A stretch of 64,000 bases of DNA from Capillidium heterosporum (lineage: Eukaryota > Entomophthoromycota > Entomophthoromycetes > Entomophthorales > Capillidiaceae): contig WBMQ01000008.1 of the NCBI GenBank assembly GCA_016630905.1, positions 1,572,422 to 1,636,421 of the forward strand. Reading direction: 5' to 3'. Positions 1-13,721 of the stretch are shown here, piece by piece. Every line of letters starts with the position of its first letter. Position 1 is the first letter of the stretch. The notes beneath the pieces are model-generated. The model saw nothing but the letters and a program-made list of their open reading frames with translations. It made no database searches and was not told the DNA's origin. A program made the translations under genes and the position numbers.

Positions 1-3000
1 ATAGTAATATCCATAAGGTTTGATATTCGAGGATGTGCATACTCTCAAATAATCTAATAGCTCTAATCCTGGTTATAGGTGGTTCTATTTCAAACTAATT
101 CTTTTAAAACTAAGTAATCAAAATTTAATGATATTATAATTTTTATTCTGGCCAAATTAGCAGTTACAAGAGATTGTGCTAAAAGGCACAGTATTATACC
201 AAAAAGGGATATTGAAATATTTATTTATAAAGTGATCACTTGTTTGAAAGGTACACAAATCAAAGGGATCTATATAGGGTAGGATGTAGCAGTATGTGAT
301 GAAATGCTTATAATTATATCAAATTCATTAAAACTTGTATTTATTCTGCTTTAAAACTAAATCAGCATAATCAATACTCAATACAGGAATCAATAGGTTG
401 TTTCAGCTTGGTGGTAGTATATTTGTGCTAAGAGTAAGCCTTTTTAAGATTGACTCTTATGCAACTTCCTTACCTTATTGCTAGTTCGAAACTGCTTTGG
501 ACTAGAACTTAGCCATTTTGGAGGATTGTTAAGCTGATTTTCTAAAGAAACCTGTTGTAGTTCAAATATTGCCTTAACAGCAAATTACTATTATGAGTTA
601 GACTTGGGTATGTTTATTGAATATATGAAGTATATTGACTCTAATACAAATATTATAAGTAATAATATTTGGATCTAAAGAATATATTAAACATTGTATC
701 GTAGTTGATAGTTTAAGTTATATTAGATAATGCATAAACACAAATTATTATAAAAATTTACTTGTCAAAAGCTACACACATGCTTTTATTGGTTTAAATA
801 TTAAAGGAGATATCGAAACTAAAGATAAATAGGTTTATAAATAATTTGTACTATTTATGCTTTAAAGTTAGACTAAAAAGATTTAAATTAAATCCACAAC
901 TTACAGGTTAGTATTTGTAGAATAGGAATAGTAAGAGTACCAAAAAGCGAGTTTTCACCAAAAAATTAAAAGAAATGGGATTACTAACTAATCAAGAAGC
1001 AATTCATTTTTAAAATACGTTTAAAATCCAACCTTTATAGCTGATTTTAAGTGATTACAAACTTTTCATCTTTAGATCAAAATGTATCAATCTAATTTAA
1101 TTACCTATTGATTAGAAATTAACTATACTGAAATAATATAGCTAGGTTTTAAACTATTAATTTAGCAAAAGCAAAATATAGCTAACTAGCTAATCTACTT
1201 AAGCATAATATTCCTTGGGATAAGATTATGCAAACTAGAAAGCGAATTAAATTGATATTCAGAAATCTTTGAAACGTTAAAACATAAATTGGATTTTTTA
1301 ATGTGTCAAATTGTAGACTAAATCTAATGTTTCAATTTGAAAATATTAGTAAAATATTGCATTTTCGAAACTATAAGGCACTGAATTAGCTAGTTTAAAT
1401 TCTGCTATTCTTGATAACATAAATTAGGTATGTTTAATAAATTAATATTTTATAGTTAAGTAAAAAGTTAAAAATCTAATCACTCCTAAAATTTAGTATT
1501 AAGCTTACTAAATAATTTATTCAATATTATTTTAGTGAATTACAGCTTAAATTACTAATTTAAATTAATGTGAATTAAAAGCAATTAAAAGCAATTATAA
1601 TTTAATAAACCAATTTGCTTATCAATAAGTTGCTAACTATTACATATATAGTTTTAATAGGTGAAAATTTTAAAAATGGTAGGACTAAATGCATGATTTT
1701 AAATTCTAATTCAATACTTAAATATTATTGTTCATTCAAAATAGTAGATCAGCTTAATAAAAGTGTAGATAATTATTATAATTAGTAATCGCCTATTTCC
1801 AGTATATTTTCAAAATATAGCAGGTCTTATAAATGGTTTCCTTTTTAATGCAAAAGAACACGTTAATTTAAGCATTCAAGAATCACATAATAAGTTATGT
1901 AAAATTATAAATACTTTAATAGCATATTCAAAATTTATTTTTAAGATTAGATTCATCTAAAATCAGTCTATTCAGTAGAATTAGAAGGCATAACTAATGC
2001 ATAGACTACATTTACTAATTATGATTATAATATGCAACACTATAACTACAAGTAGCTTGCTTTAAATTGTAATCTATAGGAGGAATAAAAATAGGTAATG
2101 TATAATTTAAATATAATAACTTTATAAGCAAACTGATTTCTATCACTATTATTTATTAATTAGTAATTATATCTTTCATTATTTAAACCTACATACAGAT
2201 TATTATAGTTAGATTGCCTTTGTTAGTATTAACTAGTTTTCTACTTTTTTGCTGCAGTATCATTTATATTTTCAGTAAAATGTAAAAGCTGTAGAAAGGC
2301 TTTTTTATTTGAGCTTATTTAATAAATTAAAAACCAAAGTACAAAATAATTAGTTTATAAATAATATTCCTTTTAATTTTTTAAATACTAAAGTATAAAA
2401 GTGATGACTAAAATATTTCTGAATCTTTTAGACTATTGTTTTGAATATTTTATACATAAATATTACAAAACTTCTATTATTAATTTTTATTTGTTTTTGC
2501 ATTTAAATTAGCTATATTTTCTTTATAAGTATAAAATCCTGTTTTATAGCCTCTAGATCAATAGATAAAGTAAGAACTTAGCTATTTATTTTATTTAGAT
2601 TTTTATTAATTGTAAGTAATTATATTCTTTATTTAAATAATGAAACTAAATAATAAATGTTTACTTAAATTAACAGTGCTAATTATCTTAGCAAATTCTT
2701 TGCATTAATATTAAGATTAACCTTTTTTGATTTTGAAATTCAGATTAGTACTAATACTGTTACTAAAGCTAAAGCTTTCATTTTTATTGAGATGAATTGG
2801 AATATCATATTTTAGTATAGTTTTGTTTAGATTCCTCATATACTCACCTTTATAATTGATTAGATAATTTATATATAATATTTATCAAAGCAGCAAGAAT
2901 ATCATATTTAAATAGCTTCTTTACTTTATTTAAACTATATTTTTAAAACTCTACTTAACATATTGCTTAACTACTAATTCTTGTACTTTTCCAAATAAAT

Positions 3001-4471
3001 ATATTTTATAATTATAATATATATAGTATTCTTACTTTTAGAAAGCATAGTATTTTTCTATTTGATTTACTTTTATAAATATATAGTTTTAAACAATTCA
3101 AAAGTATATTGTTAGCTTAGTTTTTAGCTAAATTGTATTTTAAGCATCAGATTATTTTATTTTTTCCAAATAGGCTATACTTTGCTCCTATTTATCAATA
3201 AGTTGAGTTATATATATTTATCATTTACTGCTCCTTATAGTAAAAAATAAGATATAAATAGATTGATGACTACTTAACTAATAGCATATTTAATACTAAA
3301 CTATTTGGTTTAATAATGGTTCAATCTATATCTAAACAAATTTGTAAATTTTTATAGATTACTTTAAAAAGTATGCATTATGTAATTTATACTTTATTAT
3401 CTATAGGCTTATATATATTGGCTTTTTAATTCAAAACTATTAATTTCTATAACTTAATTTGTTATATAATTGCTAGCTTAATGTATCAAACCATATTTAA
3501 ATAGATTTGCTAATAAATTCTAAAAAACTTATTAGTTACCATAATACTATTTAATTAGTTTAGTGCTTACCTAATTAATATTGTTTCTAGCTATATTTTG
3601 CAAATAAAATAAGTATCAATTTTTAATTATAAACTATACTATTATTTTATAACTTTTATATTCTGTTTATACCTTTTTATTTAGTTTAATAGGTTTTATG
3701 TCTAACTTTTAGTATTTTGAATAAGTTAGAAATTTATAAACCTATATTTAAAGCTATTGAAGTTTTTAATATTTTAATTTTAAAACTATAGATATTTTTG
3801 AAAACCTGTAATTTAATTTTAATAAAGTATAATATATATAACTTAGCAAAGCTTTAAGTAAAGTACTTTTTATCTAATTTACTATATATATATACACTAT
3901 ATATATTCTAATACTATATAGCTTTAGAACTAGCATTATATATTTTATACAATGTTTATATTCTAAATTACTATTTTTGCAGCTTTTAAAAGTATATTAA
4001 AGTTTTTTAATACTTAGGCCTATAGTTTTTAAGCTTAATTATTTATTAATAAACTCTAATTTAAACTAAATAACTCAAATCTAATATATAAAACATTTAT
4101 TAGAACTTTTATACTAAACTATTACTTATATATTCTAAAAAACCATAATATATTAAAGTATTTTTAAATACTTTTTTATACTAATAAGTTTACCTTTTTG
4201 GTTATCTTTAGTATATAGTAAAATTTTAGATTAGATATGGTATTTTACTATTACTTTTTAGTAGATAGTTAGTATTATATAATTTAGCCAAAACTAACCT
4301 TAATTAAAAGTATATACTATACTTACCTTAGTTAAAATTTCAAGAATATCTAAGTATTAGTATAATTTTTTAATTATTTATAGTAGTCTTTATTAGAATT
4401 TTATTAGTTAAAACTTTAGTATTGGTTGTAGCTTAATTTTCTACTAAAATAACTGCTTTAATAATATATAT
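1..4471. other. AT-rich, gene-free degraded repeat DNA
   Basis: No open frame of useful length and no recognisable gene. The sequence is extremely AT-rich; in the stretch from about 2,000 on, C is found mostly as CT and G mostly as AG, with few CpA/TpG, which is what heavy RIP-like mutation leaves. I could not match this stretch to the repeat families recognised further right, probably because it is too decayed. Confidence 0.6.
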
Positions 4472-5076
4472 TATTAGGAAGTATCTATTAAAAATGCTTA
4501 CTAGTAGGAGTTAGCTAGGTAGCAACAGTAGCTAATACTTTATAAAGGCTAAAGAAGTTGATACAAAGGCTATTTAAAAAGAAAATTCATACTTAAAGTT
4601 TATTTTAAAAGTGTTAAGCAGATAGAACCATTTTAATTATAGCTATAAAGCTAAGGAATATAGTTAAATCCATTAGTTATAAATTATTTTAAGGATTTAG
4701 TTTAGTTTAGTTTTTTATTTTAGTTTAGGTTTATACAATTCTTAGTTTTAAAGAAATATATATTATTGTTTTTTAATTATATTATACTAATAGCAAAAGG
4801 AAATATTAAATATTTAGTAGGCTTTATATAAGTAACATATCTAGTAGTAAATATTTTAGGTACTAGTAATTAGTATTTATCTAAGCTTTAGTATCAATGA
4901 TTATTAGATTTTTTTTAAAATAGTTGTTAATTTTAAAAAGTATAAGGATTAAAGAGTAGTTAGTACAAAGTTAGTAACTTAATAAAGAAATGTTGATTAG
5001 TTATCTTAGCTTAAAATATAGTTTAAATTTAGAGTATAAAGTAAAACTATAGCTGATTTAAAAATACTTCTTTATA
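4472..5076 (-). mobile_element. A3-type solo LTR, heavily mutated
   Basis: Starts TATTAGGAAG and ends TTCTTTATA, matching the reverse of the A-type ends. Internal blocks match the copy at 16,740-18,062, for example the segment just before the end that reads as a mutated version of GTGAAGCTACAGCTGATTTAG. Flanks are tatat and aatat, so the target duplication is doubtful. Confidence 0.55.
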
Positions 5077-5235
5077 AATATTATATAATCTTTAGTAAAT
5101 ATACTTGGAAACTTTATAGTATTTAAATTAAAAACATTAATACTATACTTATTCTTATACTTAAGGATTTATAAGATAGAAGTTAGTATTATTATTAAAT
5201 ATAATTTATCTAGACCACTTTTTTATATTACTAGT

Positions 5236-6027
5236 TATTAGTAAATTACTTTTGCTAAGTGTTTAGTTACTAGCTTAGATTACTAGTAAGTAGATTTAGC
5301 TAAACTTAGTAAGTTCTTTGGTATAAAATGTAATATATATTATAGGCTGACTAATATAGATATGTTAATTACTTTATAATTAAATATATAGACTTTATTT
5401 TTATAATACTTTTAGCTAAAAATCCTTAAAATATTTAATCAAACCAACTTAAACTTAAACTATAATTAAGGTAAGTTTAAAAGAAAAGTTTTAAACAAAT
5501 CTGATAAATTAACTTTAAAACTATTTTTTGTTTTTTGTTTTTTGTTTTTTGTTTTTTCTTTATTCTTTTTATTTGTTTATTTGTTTCTTTTTGATTTTGA
5601 TGTATTTTTTTTCATCTATTCTCTTTTCTAGCTTTTCTTTATACTATAAATCTAAAATAAGGCTTAATTTAAAAGCCTATAAATAAGCTCTTTTTTCAAT
5701 AAATTAGAAAGTCTATATTATAATGATTATTGTCTACCTTTATATTTTGGATTTACTTTCTTTATAGATTAATAATTAAAAATCCAGTATTAAGTTTAAA
5801 AACTAAACTTACATCTTTAATAGAAAATCAGTTTTAGGTAATTTAAACAACCTTACTATTAATTAAAATATATACTAATAAATAGTAGGCATTTAAAATA
5901 TACAAACAAATAAGCAACTGTAACTTTAAAATACTTTATTTAGTAGTAGTTAAATTATAGTTTTTTTTATAAAAAAATAAGTGTTCTAATAGTTAATATT
6001 TAACTTAGCCTAAAAGCTAAGTTAATA
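5236..6027 (-). mobile_element. B-family solo LTR, heavily mutated
   Basis: Reverse copy of family B: begins with a mutated TGTTGGCTGGTTGCC, contains the pyrimidine-rich tract typical of B, and ends in the family hairpin (AACTTAGCC...AGCTAAGTT). There are many C-to-T and G-to-A changes relative to the clean copy at 26,795-27,678. Flanking pentamers do not match. Confidence 0.6.
5524..5557. repeat. (GTTTTTT)n microsatellite
   Basis: Four to five tandem 7-bp units of GTTTTTT inside the pyrimidine-rich tract of a B-family LTR, continuing into a looser TTTG/TTTC-rich stretch. It probably arose by slippage in the mutated tract. Confidence 0.8.
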
Positions 6028-6322
6028 TTAGATATTTACTAAGTTTAGCCAAAAAAGCTAATAATATTATTAGCTACTACTAATATATTTTCTATTGTTA
6101 GAATAGTAAAATTAAATATTATATTACTAATAGTTAGAGTTTTTAAGTAATAGCCAAAACTAAAAAAAGAAATAATAAAAGGTAATTAAAATCTTTAATA
6201 TATAAAGTAGATTTGTAACTAAAAATATAACAAAAAAATAAGTAAAATAGGTTTATAATCTAATAATAGAAATTTTAATAATTAAAGCTTTTATATAAGT
6301 AATAAGAATATTTAAAACCTTT

Positions 6323-6955
6323 TGTAATAATCCTAATTATTACAATTCCTAATATAAAGCCATTGACCAATTTTCTTTATATACTACACTATTTTTTTTA
6401 CTAATCTTCAATATTTCACTTTTTATTTATATCTAGTTTTTAAACAGAAATCTATTATACTTATTAGATATTTTTAATTATTTTTCCATATTCTTAGTTT
6501 TAGTTATATATTAGTAATCTCTAACAGATATTGCTAAAATACTAAAATGCTATTAAAAACTAGCATTTTAACAATGTTCCACTTTGCTATTTTCTAAATA
6601 GCTGTTATTTACCTTTTGATTTTAACTATTAACTATAGCTATTATAATATTCTGATCTGTTTTCTTTACTATAACTGTTTTTAATAGCCTAATATATTTT
6701 GTTTATAAATAAAGTACTATTCTTAGTTAGCCTTTTAATTATTAGATTGTATAAATATGCAGTTTGATTTTTATATTTTCTTAGCTCATTTTGTACAAAC
6801 TTTCTTTACTTTACTTTAGACTTACCTCTTTTAGGTAATTTATATTACTAATACTATAATCAATATTGGGTTTACTATTCTAACTTTTTATGTTATATGT
6901 TTCTATTATAATACTATTATTAGTTAGATCCAATAGCACCTTCTTAAACCTTACA
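6323..6955 (-). mobile_element. E-family solo LTR with target duplication
   Basis: Starts TGTAATAATCC and ends AAACCTTACA, the reverse of the E ends. It is flanked by ccttt on the left and ctttt on the right, a 5-bp duplication differing by one C/T change. It is strongly AT-shifted, with no coding content. Confidence 0.65.
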
Positions 6956-7009
6956 CTTTTAATTTTATAAAATTATTAGATAATAATCTTAAATATTTTA
7001 TTTAACTAA

Positions 7010-7802
7010 TGTTAACTTAGCCTTTAAGCTAAGTTAGGTATTAAATATTAAAATATTTATTTTTTATAAAAAACTTATAATTTGGCTATTATTAGACAGA
7101 GTATTTTAGGATTATACAGTTATTTATTTAACTTTATGTTTTAAATACCTATCATTTATTAATATATATTCTAATTAATGGTAAGGCTGCCTGAATTGCC
7201 TAAGACTAATTTTCTATTAAAAAGATAAGTTTGGGATTTTAGACTTAATGCTAGATTTTCTAAAAGTTAATCTGCAGAGAAAGTAAGTCTAAAATGTAGA
7301 GATGGATAGTAGTAATTAAGTTAATGACTTTTTAGTTTATTAAGAAAAAAGTTTACTAATAAGTCTCTAAATTATACCTTGTTTTAGATCTATTATATAA
7401 GAAGGATAAAACAAAAAGAAATAAATAAAGGGATAAAAAGGACAGTAAAAGAACAAAAGAAAAAGAGTTTTTGAATTACTTTTATCAATAGAAAAAAAGA
7501 AAGTTTCTGAATTAATTTATTAAAATTGTTTAAGACCTTTTTTTTAAGTTTGCTCTAATTATAAATTAAGTTTAGGTTAGGCTAATTATAATGTTTTAAG
7601 GGTTCCTAATTAAAAGTGTTATAAGAATAAAGCTTTTATATTATATTTAATTATAAAGCAATTGCTGCATTTATATTAGTTAACCTATAATATAATATAT
7701 ATATTATGTTCTATACTAAAGGACTTACTAAGTTTTGCTAAACCTACTTAACTGAAAGTCTAAGCTAATAGTTAAATACTTAACAAAAGCAATTAGCCAA
7801 CA
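7010..7802 (+). mobile_element. B-family solo LTR with perfect target duplication
   Basis: Starts TGTTAACTTAGCC, with the shared 5' hairpin, and ends TTAGCCAACA. It is flanked on both sides by actaa. The length is 793 bp and the copy is moderately to heavily mutated. Confidence 0.75.
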
Positions 7803-7807
7803 ACTAA

Positions 7808-8935
7808 TATAACTTAAATCTAACTAATAATAATATTTTAATAAAAATATATAACAAAATAGATTAGAATAGTAAAATTAATACTTGTTGGGAAACGTCT
7901 ATAAGAAACGTTCACCAGCTGGGATTAGCCACAAGGAAACAGTAGCCAGAACTCTATAAAGGTTAAGAACATTGACCATAAGGCTATATAAGGAGGAGGC
8001 TTGTACTTGTAGCCTAATCCAGAGATGGTGGGCAGATAGGAATACTCCAAAGGTAGCCATCAGGCTAAGGAGCACAGTTGGGTTCATTGGTTCAGAAGGG
8101 TTCTAGGGTTTAGTTCAGATCAATTTGGTTCAGTTCTTTTGTTTAGTTCAGATCAGCACAACTCTCTACTGTTGAGGGATGCTGATTATCAGTTCTATGT
8201 TATACTATGCAGAGAGTCTACACTATGCTAATAGCAGAAGAAATATCAAATGATTCAATATGTTTATTTAAATATAACTTAACCTACTACTAAGTTCACT
8301 GTGGGCCTTATATAGGTGACTTGTCTTTAGTAGTTGGTACTTAGGATACTAGTAATTGACATTTTCCCTAATCCATCAGTAAAACTATTCCTCTTGTTTT
8401 CTGGGCATTTGTCATTAACCCAAGAAATGCCAAGGCTGATTTAGAAATAGTTAATGCTAAATAAAATGCTTAATTCATACTAAAGAGAAAAGAACTTCTA
8501 GCATTGCTAGGATCAATGCCAAACTAGTAATCTATGTGTCTGGAATGTAAAACTAAATTCTAGTTATTAAGTAAAGCTATAGCTGATTAAAAGGATTTCC
8601 TTACAATACTAATTACTACATTAGTAATATGAATTATTTAAAAAAGATAACTCTAAAGAAAAGTAAAGGTTTAAATAGAATAAGCTAAAAAAGTATAAAA
8701 TTTAAATTATATATTTATACTATTTAATAATTAAAAGATTTACTAAAAATAAAGTTTTATTTATAAACTAAAAAATAAAATTAGGCTATTATAACAGCTA
8801 TAATAAATTTTAAAATCAAAAGGTAAGTAATAGCTATAAATAGTAAGGTAGGATATTATTTAAATATTAGCCTTTAATAGTATTTTAAAGATTTAAATAC
8901 TATTTTAATATCTTAATAGTATTAATAACAAAATG
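7808..8935 (+). mobile_element. E-family fragment split by an A-family LTR
   Basis: The two pieces outside the A insertion (7,808-7,885 and 8,611-8,935) match E internal sequence, including mutated versions of the AGCTATTTAGAAAATAG and TTTAAATAC blocks. The insertion carries an atact duplication. Outer ends are not clear. Confidence 0.4.
7886..8605 (-). mobile_element. A-family solo LTR with perfect target duplication
   Basis: Starts TGTTGGGAAACG and ends TTTCCTTACA; atact is repeated on both sides. It is 720 bp long and one of the less mutated A copies. The 62-codon open frame inside it is part of the LTR and recurs in other copies, so I do not call it a gene. Confidence 0.8.
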
Positions 8936-8990
8936 ATAAAATTTCCTTATATAATTGACTATTTTATATATTAATTAAATTTTTGCTAAG

Positions 8991-9420
8991 TGTTGGAAAA
9001 TAAGTATAAAAAATATTTATTAGTTAAAGTTAGTTAAAAGGCAATAGTAGCTAGAACTTTATAAAGGCTAAAAATATTGATTATAAGGCTATATAAAAAG
9101 AAGGCTTATACTTATAGCCTAATCTAGAAATAGTAAACAGATGGAAATACTTTAAGAATAACTATTAGGCTAAGGAGCACAGTCAGATTTATTTGTTTAA
9201 AAGGGTTTTAAGGTTTAGTTTAAATTGATTTGGTTTAGTTTTATTATTCAGTTCAAGTCAGTGCAACTCTTTACTGTAAAGGAATGCCGATTATCAGTTT
9301 TATATTATACTATACAGAGAGTCTATACTATGCTAATAGCAGAAGAAATATCAAATAATTCAATACATTTATTTAATAATTACTTAATCTACTACTAAGT
9401 TTACTATAGGCTTTATATAG
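8991..9420 (-). mobile_element. Truncated A-family LTR
   Basis: Begins TGTTGGAAAA and follows A in reverse to about the middle, where it stops 15 bp before a complete A copy in the opposite orientation. The pair forms a partial inverted repeat. It is more mutated than its neighbour. Confidence 0.6.
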
Positions 9421-9435
9421 TAAACTTAGTAAAAG

Positions 9436-10152
9436 TGTAAGAAAATACTTCTAATTAGCTATAGTTTCACTTAACTAGAATTTAGTTTTACATTCTAGAC
9501 ATATAGATTACCAGTTTGGCATTGATTTTAGCAATGCTAGAAGTTCTTTTCTCTTTAGCATGAATTAAGCATTTTATTTAGCATTGACTGTTTCTAAATC
9601 AGCTTTGGCATTTCTTAGGTTAATAATAAATGCCCAGAAAACAAGAGGAATAGTTTTACTGATGAATTAGGAAAAATGTCAATTATTAGTACTTAAAGTA
9701 CCAACTACTAAAGACAAGTTACCTATATAAGACTCATAGTAAACTTAGTAGTAGGTTAAGTTATATTTAAATAAACATATTGAATCATTTGATATTTCTT
9801 CTGCTATTAGCATAGTGTAGACTCTCTGCATAGTATAACATAGAACTGATAATCAGCATCCCTCAACAGTAGAGAGTTGTGCTGATCTGAACTAAACAAA
9901 AGAACTGAACCGAATTGATCTGAACTAAACCCTAGAACCCTTCTGAACTAATAAACCCAACTGTGCTCCTTAGCCTGATGGCTACTCTTGGAGTATTCCT
10001 ATCCACCCACCATCTCTGGATTAGGCTCCAAGCATAAGCCTCCTCCTTATATAGCCTTATGGTCAATGTTTTTAGCCTTTATGGAGTCCTGGCTACTATT
10101 ACTTCCTGGCTAATCCTAGCTAGTAAACATTTCTTATAGACATTTTCTAACA
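9436..10152 (+). mobile_element. A-family solo LTR, complete
   Basis: Starts TGTAAGAAAA and ends TTTTCTAACA, 717 bp. Flanking pentamers (aaaag and ttatt) do not match, so it may have been reshuffled after insertion, consistent with the opposite-oriented partial copy directly to its left. Confidence 0.7.
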
Positions 10153-10189
10153 TTATTAAAAGTAGAAATATTTTATAAATGAATAATAA

Positions 10190-10750
10190 AATTAAATATT
10201 AAGGCAGAATAAATATAAGTTATCTTTCTTAATAAATTTGCTAATTAGTAGCTTTATTTTACTATATATCACTATTTCTTACCTTATATAAACCTTTCTT
10301 ACTTATATAACTTTTAGATAAGTGATTATTTTATAATAAATATTTTGATTTTTTAATATTATAATTACTATATACTTTTAGTACTAACTTTTTATAACTA
10401 TTAAATTAGCTTATATTAGTTAAAATTAGTTTAGTTTTAAGTTAAATTTAAAATTAGCCTTAAATTACAATTAGCTTAAAATTAGTAAAGTTAGTATTAG
10501 ATTAAAATTGCTTATAATTAAAGTTAATTAAATAACTTTGAAAATTAAAAATATCCTGGTAAACATTACTATCTTCCTTAGCTTTATTATAACTATAGCC
10601 TTTTTTGTTTTTATAAACTAACTTTAAGTTTATATTATAATAAAAGTATTAGCTACTAAAGCTATAGTTTTAAGTTTTTTTAGTTTTATCAGTATAGTTA
10701 CTATTATATTAGCTTATCTTAAGCCTAACCTAGCATCTTTTAATAGACTT
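10190..10750 (+). repeat. Dispersed repeat G, copy 1
   Basis: Shares a recognisable block (about 10,555-10,748) with segments near 13,730, 35,047 and 48,028; a shared marker is AGCTTATCTTAAGCCTA, in mutated forms. No termini or target duplication were found. Class unknown; it may be a remnant of an element's internal region. Confidence 0.45.
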
Positions 10751-11024
10751 TTCTACAGATTTATACTTAAAAAGAATAGTTAATTCTAAATAAAGTTAGG
10801 TAGACTAAAGATTAATTGATATGATATAAATAGAGTATATAGTAGTTTAAGATAAATTGTTAATAAAAGATAAAATACTTAACTTAAAGTATAATATAAT
10901 TATAAGTTATAAAACTAACCTAATATTTTATATAAAACTTATCTAAAAAGTTAAGTTAATATCTTATATAAATTACTTATCTTTAATAGTAGGTACTTTA
11001 GATATTAATGATTAGTGTTTTATT

Positions 11025-11839
11025 TATAATAACCTTAATTATTACAATTTCTATTATAAAGTCCTTACCTTATTTCATTATTTCATTATTATACTACTTT
11101 TTATTCTAACTTTTAATCTTTTTATTTCTTATTTATAACTAGTTTTTATTAGAAATCTATTCTACTTATTAGATATTCTTAATTATTTTTCTATATTTTT
11201 AGTTTAACTATAATTTAAAAACTTCAATTTTTATTAAATAGCATCTAAATATTAAAACTTTAATAACTACTAAAAGCTAGCATTTTAACAATTTTCTATC
11301 TTACTATTTTCTAAATAACTAGTATTTATCTTTTAATTATTAACTATAGCTATTTTTAATAGCCTAATCTATTTGCCTATAAATAAAGTATTATTTTTGA
11401 TTAGCCTTTTAGTTATTAGATTATACAAATATATAGACAAAATAGATCAGACTGTTAGAAACAGCTATAGTAAAGGAAACAAATTAGGTTGTCATAATAG
11501 CTATAGTTAATAGTTAAGATTAAAAGGTAGATAATAGCTATTTAGAAAATAGTAAGGTGGGATATTGTTAAGATGCTAGTTTTTAGTAGCATTTTAGGGA
11601 TTTAAATACTCTTTTGGTATCTTAGCAATACTTGCTATAGATTACTAATATATAGCTAAAACTAAGAATATGGAAAAATAGTCAGAATATCTAATAAGTA
11701 GAATAGATTTCTATTTGAAAACTAGATATAAATAGAAAGTAGAAATATTAAAGATTAGTAAGGAAAAAAATAGTATAGCATACAAAGAGAATTAGTTAAT
11801 GACCTTATATTAGGAATTGTAACAATCAGGGTTATTATA
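11025..11839. mobile_element. E-family sequences in inverted orientation
   Basis: From 11,025 (TATAATAACC) the sequence follows E in reverse to about 11,445, then follows E forward to GGGTTATTATA at 11,839. Two partial E copies are therefore joined head to head near 11,445. No flanking duplication is seen. Confidence 0.5.
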
Positions 11840-12261
11840 GATCTAAAATGATTAATATAAAGTTAAATATTAAATTCTTATTAATAGAAAAGATAGCTTT
11901 TAAGCATTAATAGATTTAATATTAAAATAATAGTTTAAGCTTAAAATCTAATTTTAATTTAAGCTATTAAGCAAAACTATAACTGATTTGAAAAAGTTTT
12001 CTTATAATAGATTTATATTTAAATTAGTTTAATTAAATATTTTAAAAAGTTTTTAATTAATAGTTTTGTAAAAACTAAGTTTTAATATTATTATTAATTA
12101 TAAAATAATTGTTATATCTATATTAGCTAGCTTAAAATATAGTGTAAATATTGTATTTTATACTAAAACTTATTAAATTTAGCTAAAATTATTTAACTAA
12201 AAGTTTAAGCTAATAGTTAAATATTTAGCAAAGTTAACTAGCTAATACTAATATTAATTAT
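11840..12261. other. AT-rich stretch, nothing recognised
   Basis: No open frames or clear repeat ends. Parts resemble the 3' portion of A-type LTRs but are too mutated to assign. Confidence 0.4.
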
Positions 12262-13108
12262 TATTGGCTAGTTGCTCTTACTAAGTATTTGACTACTAAC
12301 TCAAACTTCTAGTTGAATATGTTTGGCTAAACTTGGTAAGTTCTTTAGTATGTAATATGATATATATATTGTGCTGTAGGCTGACTAATATAGATACAGC
12401 AACTGCTTTACAATTAAATCTAATATAAAAGCTTTATTCTTATAACACTTTTGGTTAGGAACCCTTAAAATGTTATAACTAACCTAACCTAAACTTAATC
12501 TATAAGTAAAGTAAACTTAAAAGAAATATTTTAAACAATTCTAATAAACTAACTTAAAAACTTTCTTTTTCTCTATTAATAAAAGTAATTTAAAAACTTT
12601 TTTTCTTTTCTTTTAGTTTAATAGTTTGTTTTCTATTTTTGTTTATTTCTCTTTCTCTTTCTTTCTATCTATTTTCCTTCTTGTTTTCTTCTCTTCTTTT
12701 TCTTTTTTTTGTTTTTTTTATATAGTTAATCCAAAACAAGGCATAATTTAAAGGTTTGTTAGTATACTCTTTTCTTAATAAACTAAAGAGTTACTATCTT
12801 AATTACTACTGTCTGCCTCCATATTTTAGACTTACTTTTTCTACAAGTCAATCATTAGAGAATCTAGCATTAAGTCTAAAATCCTAAACTTGCCTTTTTA
12901 ATAAAAAATCAGTTTTAGGTAATTTAAGCACTTTGCTATTAGTTAAAATATATACTAATAAATAGTAGGTATTTTAAAGTGTAAGGATAAATATATAACT
13001 ATATCATCCTAAAATACTTTATCTAATAGTAGTCAAATTATAGGTTTTTTATAAAAAATAAATGTTTTAATGTTTAATACCCAACTTAGCCTAAAAGCTA
13101 AGTTGATA
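12262..13108 (-). mobile_element. B-family solo LTR with target duplication
   Basis: Starts TATTGGCTAGTTGC and ends in the family hairpin AGCTAAGTTGATA; attat is present on both sides. It is 847 bp and retains the pyrimidine-rich tract (about 12,580-12,720). Confidence 0.75.
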
Positions 13109-13721
13109 ATTATTATAATATTAATTATTAGGTTATAAATCTATTTTTTTGTTTTTATTTTTAGTATTTTTCTTATTAACTTTAATCTTTTAATCCTTAT
13201 TTTATAACTATTTTAGTTACTAATCTGCTTTATATTTTAAATAATTTGATCTTTTTTATTAGTAGTATAATATTAGATTTTAACATTTTAATAACAATAA
13301 TAATTTTTAGTTATTAGTATTATTATAGACTTTTTAGCTAAACTTAGCTAAAATTTAATTATCTAATAAAACTATTACTAAAAGATTAAAAAGATATTTA
13401 AACTTTTTAGTATTATTTAAAGCTAGTATCTTAATAATATTATATTTTACTATTTTTAGCTATTACTTATTTTTTAACTATAGCTATATTTTGGTAGCTT
13501 GATTCTATTTTTTAATTTATAAATAAAATTTTGTTTTTAGTAAATTATTTAGTTATTAGTATAGTATTACTATATAGTACAAATTATTTATCCTTTTAGC
13601 TTATTATTTTTTAACTTTCTAAACTTTTTTAAATAGTTTATATTATTAATATAGTAGTTAGAATTAGTATTAATTCCCTAACCTATTTTATTATATATAT
13701 ATATAAAAGTCTTTTTAAAAA

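Noticed and set aside
5521-5640. Possible T-rich terminator or promoter element
   Set aside because: It is the slippage-prone tract of a B LTR and no gene is nearby.
7899-8087. 62-70 codon open frame beginning MNPTVLLSL, also at 36,552
   Set aside because: It lies inside A-family LTRs near one end and appears in whichever orientation the LTR has; most other copies have stops.
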